DNA of 58,207 nucleotides, taken from positions 112,518 to 170,724 of the forward strand of contig KN832902.1 of assembly GCA_000827325.1 (NCBI GenBank), read 5' to 3'. The notes beneath the pieces are model-generated. The model did no database searches and was not told where the DNA came from. It saw only the letters and a program-made list of their open reading frames with translations. Numbering within the stretch: the stretch's first letter is position 1; every line of letters begins with the position of its first letter. Below, in pieces: positions 41,423 through 51,906 of this stretch. The translations under genes were made by a program, and so were the position numbers. This stretch comes from Oidiodendron maius Zn. Lineage: Eukaryota > Ascomycota > Leotiomycetes > Myxotrichaceae.

Positions 41423-43684
41423 ATGGTCAAATACACCCCAACATCCTGTACATCGGGTATGAACCCAGAAGAGCTCGAGATTCAGACCAGCTTGGGGGAC
41501 AACAACAACTCTTGTGAATCTTTAGGAGCCAACAGACGAGGTGACAATGGCTCTACTGCTCAAGGCATGCAGAGTTGTGGAATTATTAAGTCTCAAATGT
41601 ATGGACGTTCATGGGTAGCTTGCCAGGTAAGATACTAGGCACCCGCATAACTTTCGTTTCATCCAAAGGTACAAAGCTGTGTGATGTAGAGGCAATACTC
41701 TTGAGTGCATTGCTGATCAAATCTCTAACAGATTTGCCATCTAAGAAAAGTATTCGTCCCATACATCAAAGCCCAATGCCTGTTTATTCACGGTCCGTAG
41801 GTTCGATGCGACGCAGATAGAAAACGGCCCTGCACCAACTGCTGCGCTTTCAAGCTAGAGTGTATCATCCCCAAGACAAGTCAACGGAAGAATAGAGACA
41901 GAAAAGAGAAAGCCTCTATCAAGCCTCTTTTGTCGCATGCTGATAGAAACGGCAGCGCTGGAAAGACTGTCGATAACCCGCCCCCTCGAAATGAGCTTCC
42001 TACTCCACTTGCGACGGCCCAGAACCGTCCAACATGGGACGGCGAGAGTGCGAAGGCCCAATATACGAAACATAAGCCAGATTATCCTTTTCCCGAGGAC
42101 ACTTGGACAAGACGGACTGAGTTGGGACGTGAGGAAATCAATTATTTACGCCAGAAAGGTGCTTTCGTATTGCCCGCGAAATCAGTCACAAACAAGCTTG
42201 TGGGTATATACTTCGAGTGGGTTGCTCCGATCGTCCCAGTTATCAACAAGACGCAATTCATGAGGCAGTACGCGGACGAAACCAACCCCCCTTCAATTCT
42301 GCTGCTACAGGCCATCCTGATGGCAGGGTCTAATGTCTACGCCGATACTCAATTCATGGATAACGGGTTGACGAAACCAACAGCTCCAACCTTCTACATG
42401 CGTGCTGAGGCGCTCTTTGACTCAGAGTACGAAACGGACCGAGTTACTACTATTCAAGCGCTGGTGCTAATGGGATTGTATCGTCATGGCCCTAGGGATA
42501 TTTCGAGGGGTACATTCTACTGGACGAGAGTCGCCACGATATTTGCACAAAGTTTGGGCATGAACCGGAGTGTGGCGAACACTCAACTAAGTATGGCCGA
42601 CAAGAGGCTCTGGAAGCGCATCTGGTGGACGATCTTTACACGAGATCGATCTGTTGCTGTTGCTAAAGGTCGTCCTACAGTCATAAATACTGATTACTGT
42701 GACGTAGAAGCGATCTGCGAGGATGACTTTATAGAGGATGACGATCCAAGCAATGCAGGCTCTCCAAGCCCCCATCACATACAATTTTTCATGCAATATG
42801 TCAAACTAAGCGAGATTATGGGCCTCATTCTGTCACAACATTACTCTGTCAACTCGAGAGCCCAGAAAAAGAATGCCATCGGTATTGGCCATTTCAATGA
42901 GGCATTGATCAACTGGCTTCAGCACTGCCCTAGAGAGGTCTGTTGGACACGATCAAAACATTTCCTATCTGCTTTGCTGCATGTAAGCTATTACTCTACA
43001 GTCTGCCTGGTGCATTGTACTCACATAACCCCAATCGCCGGAGGAGGCTCGGACTGGGACTCGTCTCTATCACGGAAGATCGCATTCCAGGCAGCTACCA
43101 TTATACTATCCACTGTTGAAACCTTGGCCAGCCGTAACGAACTTCGGTACTGTCCGGAATATATGGTTCACAGCCTGTTCTCCATATTAGCCTTGCACGA
43201 ATATCAGTCCTGTGCGCCTTTGGTGTCTGAATCAATCACGGAGCTGGATATCTCTCGCGTTTGGCACTTTGTCGAGCGTCTGAAAGCGTTCTTCGAATCG
43301 ATCTTTAACCGCACGGTGCAAGGAGCCTCCGGGAAAATGTACGGAAGAATAGCACAAAGCATGGAAAAATTCATGGAACAAGCGGCCAGTCAGGACACCA
43401 TGGAAGATCAAGGAAAGACAGATTATGATAGAATAATCGAATTAATCCAGTCAGGCTTCCACCCAGACCAACTATTCCCTGCAGGCCTGGCGAACACGAC
43501 GTTCTCGGCTGTGGAATCCAGTCCAATGCCGGTTCCAAGTTCAACGCCTGATGGGGCCAGTCAACCCGTACCTTTTGTCCCAGATCATGGCTTCAGACAG
43601 AAGCAAACTTATGAATCCATATTTATGGATACAAAAAGCTGGGATGCCCTGCTAAAACAGGTAATGGATTTTATTAATATTTAA
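41423..43684 (+). CDS. Zn2Cys6 transcription factor with an 18-nt micro-exon, 701 aa
   Basis: Nuclear regulator. Three exons: 41423-41626, 41732-41749 and 41801-43684, all GT..AG and phase 0. Only this splicing completes the zinc cluster: exon 1 ends VACQ, the micro-exon gives ICHLRK and exon 3 starts VRCDADRKRPCTNCC, so Cys fall at about 67, 70, 77, 85, 88 and 95. The long N-terminal extension before the cluster (66 aa) is unusual; ATG 41423 is the first in frame. The fungal-specific domain follows with FEWVAPIVPVINKTQF, LLQAILMAGSNVYAD, ALVLMGLYRHGPRD, KRLWKRIWWTIFTRDRSVAV and GRPTVIN, resembling cutinase/acetamidase-type factors. The last 1884 nt is an unbroken frame. It sits between direct repeats D1 and D2 and downstream of repeat copy 2. 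Confidence 0.85.
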
Positions 43685-44094
43685 ATCCAAAATTATCCAA
43701 GGTATGTACAGCAAACATAGTGGGAGCGAATAAGATGACTGAGGGCTTCTTATGCAGAAGATAGCCTAGACTATGCTTTATTTACTTTCTATCGTTACCT
43801 GGAAGACGATTTAAAAATTGTATTACTTTAGATTTTACAAGGATAGGGTAGAGAGGATTCGGGTTTTGATATAGACATGGGTTGCCTAACTTTAATAACA
43901 TCTGCAATTAAATAAGCTCGTTTCGAGATAATTCCTACCCTGCATTAAATACAAGTCTTTCAACTCTGACGTGATAGGCAATGAGGTGCACTGGAGCTGG
44001 AAGCCCGGGACGAGATTTACTACCCGCCTGGTAGTGGATGCAGAAATAATGCAGCATACGGGGTAAGAGGAGAGATTTACGAGGGAAAGAAACG

Positions 44095-44375
44095 TTGAAT
44101 AAAGAAGAAGCCGCAGAACGCAGGTTGATTCTTTCTCATTCGCGTTTCTCATCGTGTTTATCATGCTTCAGTACTCCTGTGCCAATAAGCAACATACTAT
44201 GCCTTGCGAGATCTCTATAGACCGTTGCTCTACAGAGACCGAAGCAAGTCGAGTAATACGCAAGACTACTGTTACTTGTGACAATAATACGACCGTTTTT
44301 GTCCGGGAATAGACGGTAATTGACCGAGAGCCTCTTTATTTGATACATACTGATCCTGATCTGCAGTATGACATC
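44095..44375 (+). repeat. Diverged direct repeat D2, 3' side of the 41.4-kb regulator
   Basis: Second copy of D1 in the same orientation, 410 bp beyond the regulator's stop codon. Similarity is patchy but in order over about 280 bp. Confidence 0.65.
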
Positions 44376-47110
44376 AAGCCGGGTAGGCCACGTTATTTTT
44401 GAGGCCATTTCCAACTCTTATGACTCTCTTTCGCCATGTACGAACGGAGAACCGCCAGGATTATTTGTACCCTAACTCGGAGCCTCAGACATTTTCTGTG
44501 TATCTATCAACTCCTTATTCTCTATAATTCGTTGATGGGAGTGATTGGAAGTTATCAGAGCCTTACCCAATGATGTTGACGCCTGACCGGAAAAGTATTT
44601 AGTGCGGTCCCTCCGACAAGACTTGGAGACGCGTATCAGACATGTCCAGAAATAACCAAAGGCACTCCTACCTAGAGAGAAGCTACCTCCTCTGAGAGGC
44701 CTGTTTGATTCACCGCCCCACCAGAACAGACTCATTCAGTGGTCGTGTTCATATCAACAGAGTCCTGTATTCCCAGCTATTTCTTCCGTCGATCCTAGGC
44801 ATCCATCAATACCCATCTATTCAGATCGGCCATAAGAAACGTCGCATTTCCAACGGTCACCCCTCTCCCATCTGTACTGTACATATCAAAGCCAGAATAG
44901 ATTGGAAGCCTGGGTTCGCAACTACCCTTACTTCCGTCCCTAGTTGGATGGAGACCGGAATTATGTCGAGACGAGGTGCGCTTTATTCCCTCGGAATCTT
45001 CTGGGGCTTGCCAGTCATCTATTGTAGACAGGTTGTCGCCAGAGTTTCAAACTCATCCGGACTACTTATCGAGAGATATGTCTTTATCATTCAGAATATA
45101 TGGGTGCGACAACGCCTGCAGAGACCCTCATTACAGAGGGATAATGCGGATTCCAAGCCGCCAACAATGATGCCTTCCTTCTCGTTCACATCACCGAAAA
45201 CTCCTGCCCATATCTTGTTCCTCTAGTTTGAAACATACTAATTCCGTAGGTGACATGTCCCGATCGCCTTCTATACGGGACCGTTCGCACCCGCTCCCGC
45301 GTAGCACACCTGGCCCAGGTTGCTCCGGTAGACTACGTCTTGCATATCGCCCTGGTTAGCCACTGAGCTGATGAGCCCGCCACCGACGGCGCTGTTGATA
45401 TGAATGTTCGCCATCTAATTCGGAGCTCAGCAGGCATTAGCCGTCCTACCGCCGAACTGTTCTCCCGCAGCCTACCGATGCTGGCATCGTTTTGGAGGTG
45501 CAGGTGAGGGGCATCCACTCTTTGAGCATGATTGATGCTGCAATGTTTGTCTTTTGTTACTATATCGATATAAGTTTTCGCATCTTGTTCTATACGGTTT
45601 TAATAGTTACTCTTCCCGTCTCTTTATCTAGTCTACCGGGGGTTGAGCGTCTAACTGCTTTAGTGATGTGCTTTATGTCTTCTATATTACATGTTGACTA
45701 TGTCAGGGCTTCAAGCACATACATCACGATGTCTCAGGATCAGTGGCAACATACGCAATGGCATACGACTGTGTAGTCGTAAGGGCTTACGCATATTGCC
45801 ACCTAAGCAGGTATATAATAAGTGTTGTGTTCTGTAGTCTAGTCCCCTTAGTTGTCTCTGCATCACTCAATAGTCAATATAACTGAGTTTCACCTTGATT
45901 CCGAACTACGACCTGTGCATCACCGAACCTCTGATCAAGATTACATAAGTCTAATCCTAGATATTTTCTTTTATACCTAAGATGTGTTAGTGCTTGCTAT
46001 TCTAGACTTGACTTTATAATGTTAGTAACGCACGCTTCCTAAAGATCCTACATTGCATCATACCCTAGTTAGCTAGCTTTTTCATTAAGTTTCTGTAAAC
46101 GGGATTGCTATCGATCCTAGACCTGTCTACAGAGAGCCCATCCCTTAGGGCCGCCTCTACCTACTATACCCTATATTGTCCCCGGCCCCGTCTTACTATC
46201 AAAGACTAAAAATTTCGGAGGTAACGTCGCCATTTGTCAAACTTGCGACTGATGTGCGGCTAATGTAAAGGGAGTGTAGTAGGTATGAAAGATCCAAAAT
46301 GGATAACGGTCATTGTAGAAAGAGGACCAGCCGGGTAAAGTGCGAATGGCATTTATATTTACAGCCGCAGGCTGGGGTCCACACAGCATGTGCTAGCCCA
46401 TTATGTCGTAGTGCGTCATTCGGCCAATCAACCACCAAGTCACCGTAAACTTCCTTCGCCTATTTATCCAAGTGCAGCCGAATTTCTGCCCCATTTTCCT
46501 TTTTGGTATCAAGTGATATTGTCCAGCCACTTTTGGACTACTGCTGACACTATGCGCCACCAAACTCGCCGCTTTGCTCCGATAAAGGCGGGATTAGGTG
46601 CTTTGTCAGGAACCGGTAGAATATTGCAAATGCCGCCTTGCTGCTTAAATTGCAGCGAGGCTGATTGGGTGCAATTAAGTTATACACCCCAATCATGCTT
46701 TACGGAGGTGCTTTTCAGCTGAGACAGGCCCTTATCGGTATGAATAGGCTGCGATAAATATGAAACGACGACCCCGACGAAAAGGAATTCCTTCAAAGTA
46801 CAACAAACCGTGGTGAAAGAAGTTTACACTAAACATATCGCCAGAAACAACTCCAGGCTTCCTACGTCTCTCATGATACGAAAGACTGGGTGTTAGGGTG
46901 CCTATCACCATGCCAGGAACTTCTATGCTTGCAGCCCAGCACTAGCGTATTTACAGGGAATCCCTGATATAGTACGTACATTTGATAGGCGGGAACGCTA
47001 AGAATCCTTGTATGGCGCTAAGCATCTTGACTGGCTCTAGCCAACAGGCCACAGATGGTATCCTAGTCAGATGACGAGTCTGTATCCCTTTCTGGCAACC
47101 TACCTAGAAC
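44376..47110. other. 2.7 kb without a recognisable gene
   Basis: Several open frames (44705-45226, 46390-46722) lack domains, introns or codon-like structure. An LTR-like region lies at 45775-45925. A hairpin-like pair, GGCAACATACGCAATGGCAT against ATGCGTAAG..GCATATTGCC, is at about 45744-45803. The rest looks like decayed, AT-leaning filler. Confidence 0.45.
45775..45925 (+). repeat. LTR-like fragment with TATA box
   Basis: TATATAATAAGTG near 45811 is followed about 40 bp later by TTAGTTGTCTCTGCATCACT CAATAGTCAATATAACTGAG and on to GACCTGTGCATCA. It matches the minus strand at 34691-34763. It is probably a solo-LTR remnant; the exact ends are not clear. Confidence 0.5.
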
Positions 47111-47359
47111 TACGAAGTACGACTCCAAAAGTTTTCAACCACGCTAGTAGGGATCCGTCTTCTGGGGGGTCGCCTAGCAACGGGAGCCTACTGAAAAATT
47201 AGTGACTTACAGGCTCACATCCCCTAATTTTACAGCGCCTACAGCCTGTAGCGATCACTGTTACTCACTAATTTTTCAGAAGGCTCCCGTTGCTAGGTGA
47301 CCGCCTAGAGGACGCATCCCTGTTAGCGTGGTTGAAAACTTTTGGAGTCGTACTTCGTA
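47111..47359. mobile_element. Fold-back MITE, copy 2 (TA-flanked, CGAAGTAC ends)
   Basis: TACGAAGTACGACTCCAAAA at the left and its reverse complement at the right end (TTTTGGAGTCGTACTTCGTA) enclose a second perfect inner pair, GGGAGCCTACTGAAAAATTA against TAATTTTTCAGAAGGCTCCC. The entire 249 bp can fold into one hairpin. Same family as 16452-16739, with better preserved arms. Confidence 0.9.
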
Positions 47360-47621
47360 CCGACTAATTTATTAATGGAGAAGAATCATTTCAGTGGTGT
47401 AAGAGTGCTATACCCCTGCGCACGCTAGTTCTACGCTTTCAGACAAAGGGATATACTACACCACCAGCACTCAAACCTAATTAGGACTAGCTCCAGGCTG
47501 TCAGAGAGGGAACTTCGATTTTGCTAGACCGTGTTTATGCTTGCAATACAGATCAGATAATTTCAGCTATCTGTAAGTTACACCAAGATTGAAGTACCTT
47601 TACTTAGTTTGAATACCGGAA

Positions 47622-48053
47622 GTGTCTTCAATTTATCATTTGCCTCGCCCCCCTTTAACCTTAACGTCTCCCTACTTACCTTCACCAACATCTCACTCTC
47701 TTGAAGTAATTCCAACTTCAATTGTGTCACTACCACCTCAAGGGATATTCGAGTATTTTGACCAATTATTGGAAGCCTGTCAACAGCACGCCCGAGCAGC
47801 TGGATACGGCTTTTGTACAGCTAAGTCTGAAAAGGGGGTTATTAAGACACTAATAAAGTTATGTAAAAGAACAATTAATGGAGCCTACCAAATTCAGAAT
47901 AAAAGCTCTTTTGCGACCGGTTTCGAAGTCTCTATTAAGGCAAGGGAGACACCAAGCGGATTTCGGACAATTGAATCTCAATATTTTACACAAAATCACG
48001 AGCCTAGAGATGGGAAACATACAAGGGCCTCAATAATTAATACAAGGAGATGA
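47622..48053 (+). pseudogene. Mutator-like (MULE) transposase N-terminal fragment, FAR1-type
   Basis: The open frame has LPPQGIFEYFDQLLEACQQ followed by HARAAGYGFCTAKSEKGVI, the typical start of fungal MULE transposases where the FAR1-like zinc domain begins. After about 60 residues it degenerates (SSFATGFEVSIKARETPSGF), keeping only a QNHEPRD-like block. There is no ATG at the frame start and no DDE domain follows. It lies 260 bp from MITE copy 2. Confidence 0.6.
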
Positions 48054-48750
48054 AACTCCGAAAACGCGAACTATTTTCCTCAACTATGCTGTAGTTGAAA
48101 TATTGTGTGCCTTCTCAACGATCCTCGACCGGCCATTTTTAAGACTGAGAGACGCGGGATAATCTTTGGGAAAGGGATATAAAATGTCAGTGACCTGACC
48201 CCGAGAAAGATAGCAACCCAATAACTGACCTTCGAAACGTCTGTATCGTGTAAACAGCCACTGCCCACGCTAGCAAGGGGTTGCTCCTAAACATAACACT
48301 GAGGTATGTTACTTGAGGAGAGATCCCTACTAGTGTGAGCGGTGGCTGGCAGACGATGGGAGATGATGGCGGAGATGATGGCGGAGATCTAGCTGTGCTC
48401 TGCGCCTCTATCCAGATCCCACGGCTAGCAGAACGGGGCTATTTTTACATATGCGCAGGTCCATCCTACAGCTTCAAGAGTCGTTCTATCATTGGATATA
48501 CGCCATCCCAAATTGGTGCTTATAATATATATACATAGTGGTATTACTATCTTCCCCCTGAGTAATTTGCCTTTCTCCGCTTTTGCGGCCAAGTGGGGAT
48601 TAACTGGCAAGAGCATAAGATGAAGGATTCAGATATAAGTTAGGAACTCCTGCGCCTCAAAAGTGGAAAGGAATCATCCAGAGGGAGAATATTTTTAGAC
48701 TGTTCCTTCTATTTAGGATTTATTGGTCATATTAAGCCTCAGCAATTAAC

Positions 48751-48757
48751 TATAAAG
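48751..48757 (+). promoter_or_regulatory. TATA box of the small cysteine-rich protein gene
   Basis: TATAAAG, 112 bp upstream of the start codon. The spacing is normal for a fungal gene. Confidence 0.45.
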
Positions 48758-48794
48758 TCACGATTTCATGCCCTCACTTAAAATAAACACAACC

Positions 48795-48826
48795 ATCACA
48801 CCATCACACCATCACACCATCACACC
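48795..48826 (+). repeat. Four perfect ATCACACC repeats in the 5' leader
   Basis: An 8-bp unit repeated exactly four times, ending 43 bp before the start codon at 48869 and so probably transcribed. Variable copy number between strains would be expected. Confidence 0.9.
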
Positions 48827-48868
48827 AACGCATCATTTGCAGTTTATCAGAAAATATCTCTTCAAACA

Positions 48869-49133
48869 ATGCGTGCATCATCACTCTTTGCTATGGTCGC
48901 TGTTGTAGTAGCAACCGTTTCTGCAACTAGCGTAGCAGCAAGCCCTATCAATTATGAGATGGATCTTCTGGGACCAGAGCTCCCTCACGAGGTATTGGTC
49001 ATTAAATATCCGTGCAGTACTTATGGATCACTAACTCTCTTTATAGGCTCAAGCCCCCAACTGTCACAGTGACGACGACTGTGGTGGAGGTGGTAATAGG
49101 TGCATAAATGGTATATGTCACACACATCACTAA
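48869..49133 (+). CDS. Secreted cysteine-rich small protein, 69 aa, one intron
   Basis: Exon 1 (48869-48991, 41 codons) encodes a signal peptide, MRASSLFAMVAVVVATVSAT, followed by a short propeptide-like stretch (ASPINYEMDLLGPELPHE). A 55-bp intron (GTATTG..branch CACTAAC..TTATAG) joins exon 2 (49047-49133). The mature end, APNCHSDDDCGGGGNRC and INGICHTHH, has four Cys with spacing C-x5-C-x6-C-x4-C and a Gly/Asp-rich loop. This resembles knottin/EGF-like miniproteins used by fungi as secreted effectors or signals. Without splicing the cysteines disappear from the reading frame. Family unknown and function unproven. The tandem repeat in its leader is described separately. Confidence 0.75.
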
Positions 49134-49447
49134 AAAGTTTAGGTGGAGACTTTGGTAGATGGATTTGATTTTAGCTTTCATATGATTTTTGGTTCAGGCT
49201 AGCATTCAGGGTACTGCGTTCTTTGTCTCGTATCTAGGTCGGAACATCATAGATCCAAGCACCGCAACTAAGCTCTATATGCCCTAGAGAATAAAGTATG
49301 CTTCAATTAAGAATACCTGCTTCATATTAGTGTAGAGAGGAAAGCGCCAACCATTGAAGCCGATCCGTGATTTCAACTCACCCAATGTAATGGGGTGGGA
49401 ACGATTCATACGTCCTCTCGAGCTTGTTTAAGGTATCTAGATATCTA
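49134..49447. other. Intergenic, no gene seen
   Basis: 3' flanks of two convergent loci. No repeat or ORF of note. Confidence 0.4.
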
Positions 49448-50230
49448 TTAGCGAGTCGCAAATAGGCTGGCGGAGAGCAACAACCTGATTCCCTCATTTT
49501 TATCTTGCTCCAGTTCGCCCAGGGACAGCTCGAGGATCTCATTCAGGACGATAGCGAGTTGAGCGCGGGCGCGAGTTGTTGTGGTGACGTACAATTTTCC
49601 TTCCGTACTCCAACCCTCGTCATCGAGGTTCTCAACTGCTCTCCATAACATATCTCCACCCTGCATAATGACCTCTTCACTGAGGTCCAAGGGCAGCTTG
49701 AATTGACTGTATCGGTAGCTTAAGGCTGGGGGACGCCCGGTGAGCAAAGACGAGCCTTTATCGATATCGAAGACCACTGCAAAGATGCGTCTTCTTAACT
49801 CGGAAATAAACGAGATAGGGTCGGTAGCTTCCACTTCGCGATAAAGCCCCAGCGCCGTTGATACACCGACAAGATCTCCTAGCTAGCGCCACACTAGCAA
49901 AACCTACACATTTGTAAGCAAGATCTCATTCCGTAAGTCAACAACTTACTAGTCTCGCCGCTGAGAACCGTCTAGAGAATGAAGTTCTTGGCTAGGAGAG
50001 AAACCATCTGCAAATTTATTAAGTCCATATAATTAGACAACGTGATGCAGGTCTGAACGCAGTCCTTCATCTCCATGGCAAAATACTTCCTATTGCTTCT
50101 CTGGCCTCGCTGGGTGAAAAGAAGGCGTCACGCTCAGAGAGGGCGAGTGTCGCACTCTTCAGGGCACTAACGGACAAATTGGCTTTCTTGGATCTCAGTA
50201 AGAGGAAGGCTGTTTTAGTTGATGATCTGC
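49448..50230 (-). pseudogene. Fungal-specific transcription factor fragment
   Basis: The minus-strand frame 49834-49448 carries the signature part of the fungal-specific domain: ELRRRIFAVVFDIDKGSSLL followed by TGRPPALSYRY and LPLDLSEE. Upstream to about 50230, pieces such as ANLSVSALKSATLALSERDA and LGLYREVEATDP continue the domain with stops between. The zinc cluster and most of the N-terminus are missing. It is probably the remains of a duplicated regulator gene; the DUF3435 relic begins about 200 bp away. Confidence 0.7.
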
Positions 50231-50429
50231 TTGTTACGGTTGCACCTGGTGAGGTTGCATAGACTGGTTGTGAGCTCTATATAGACAGCATTCAACTTCT
50301 CCTCTCGATAGGCTCCTCTCCGCTGCAACCGGCTAATTCTGTAATTCTAGGGATATTATAACTCTCCCCATCTACTCGAGCATATCAATCTCTTACACCA
50401 CTCCATTGGGACTATCGCACATTGAAACC

Positions 50430-51906
50430 TGAACATGTATTCCACTTCAGACAGATGCGGTCCATGCTGCTCGGGACGATAAGCTTATAAATCTGAGCGA
50501 GAGACATGAACCCGTTCTCGAAGGCGTTGTCTGCCAGCGCGAGAGCCATCATAAAGAGTACCGGGCAGCAGACAACATTCCCGCCCTCAGGGAATCCAAA
50601 CTTCTTGCCGCCCAGGCTTAGCGGTTACTACAGACAAATAGGGCAGGGCAGGATATAGGGCGGGAGTCAGATAGAATTATAGAGAAGACTTACGGTTTCT
50701 TCTTCCCTCCAGATCGCTTGATATGAGTCAGGTTCACAACAAGGATAATAATCGGGGGCAGTCCTGGCGCTAGCGGAGCAACATTTGAAACTCGATATTC
50801 TTGTAGAGGAGAGGCTTCTTCCCAACTAGGGCTGCCAGGCGTGTAGCCGTGCCCGCTGCCATAATCCGTATAGGGGAGTCCTACACCCGGAGCCGCTCGT
50901 GAGGGTAGACTACTCTATCTCGTACCTATAGACCGTTCTGGAGGACACACAAGTCTTTCACGAAAAGGGCAGTCTTTTCCCGATCTGAATTGTCAAGCTT
51001 GAGCTGCAGGAGCCACTATAGAAAGTTAGCATGGCTATTGATTCCAACTGAGATGTCTACACACATTACGGATGTCCAGCATGATATTCTCTGGCATATA
51101 GCGCTTGGCTACGTACTGGTAGACTATACTTAAGAGACACCAACATGTATACATGCTCTGCTGCCTCTTAATACACAAGGTGGCCTTTCGCCATTCGAGG
51201 TAGCCCTTAAAGTCGCTTGCCTGAGCAATCTTGAGGAAGTCTTTATAGCCTTTGATCCTTGGATCCTTTTTCTTTGATATTTTGCAGTACCTAAACTCGA
51301 GCGATTAGCATATTCAAGCTTTAGGACTATAGAAGAGACTCACCGCTTCCACTGCTTCCGCTCTGCACGCATCATGTCCCATGTACTTTCACACGGATCG
51401 GATAGAGCCGGCCCTGCAGACTCGTGCTAAGCCCGTCTCTGTTTGAGATACTCCGCTACAGCGTCACTCGAGTCGGAATTGTAGCCTAAGTCACGGGTGT
51501 GCTCGCTATCACTATCTGTATCAGAGCTGGAGCTGCTATCATCAGATGCCATCGCTGATCTCTTCTTTGGCTTCTTCCCGGCCTAAAGTTTGGAATTGTA
51601 GCCTGAGTCACGGGTATGCTCGCTATCACTATCTGTCTCAGAGCTGGAGCTGGAGCTGTTATCATCAGATGCCATCACAGATCTCCTTTTTCGCTTCCTC
51701 CTGGCCTGCAGTTTATGTGCACGGCGATGCTTGGGGCTAGGGAATTTGGGGGAAGGTGATCTAGCCCAGCGCTCCCTAAGAGTCTTGCGCTGAGCATAAC
51801 GCCGAGGAACTGCCAGTGCTGAATACTCCATGGTGTTGTTAATGAGCCTCCTAATGCTAATGTATCTGAGTTCTGCTTGTTGTAATCTAGACAGGAGAGC
51901 AATCAC
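50430..51906 (-). pseudogene. DUF3435 tyrosine-recombinase-like protein (Starship-captain superfamily), decayed
   Basis: DUF3435 proteins are fungal tyrosine recombinases; one branch includes the captains that mobilise Starship giant elements. On the minus strand, an N-terminal Ser/Asp-rich region with basic patches is followed by FKGYLEWRKATLCIKRQQSM, YMPENIMLDIRN, an intron, LKLDNS and KTALFVKDLCVLQNGL, YPHERLRV, then ATRLAALVGKKPLLYKNIEF with the expected catalytic-type Arg. GLPPIIILVVNLTHIKR, CCPVLFMMALALADNAFENG and SSMDRICLKW complete the order. In-frame stops (after QNGL and RLRV), an unresolved gap near 50650 and loss of the C-terminal Tyr region make it inactive. No element boundaries were identified. 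Confidence 0.75.
51475..51712. repeat. Tandem duplication of about 120 bp in the DUF3435 N-terminal region
   Basis: The segment starting GGAATTGTAGCCTAAGTCAC at 51475 is repeated at 51592 with few changes. Each unit encodes (minus strand) a MASDD..SSSSS-ETDSDSEHTRDSGYNS block, so the relic carries two acidic serine-rich units, one with a 6-bp insertion. Confidence 0.85.

Noticed and set aside
44705-45226. 173-codon plus-strand ORF
   Set aside because: No domain, no sensible hydrophobic or charge pattern, and it overlaps decayed sequence.
48795-48826. Possible CRISPR-like array
   Set aside because: Units are 8 bp, directly adjacent, without spacers; this is an eukaryotic tandem repeat.
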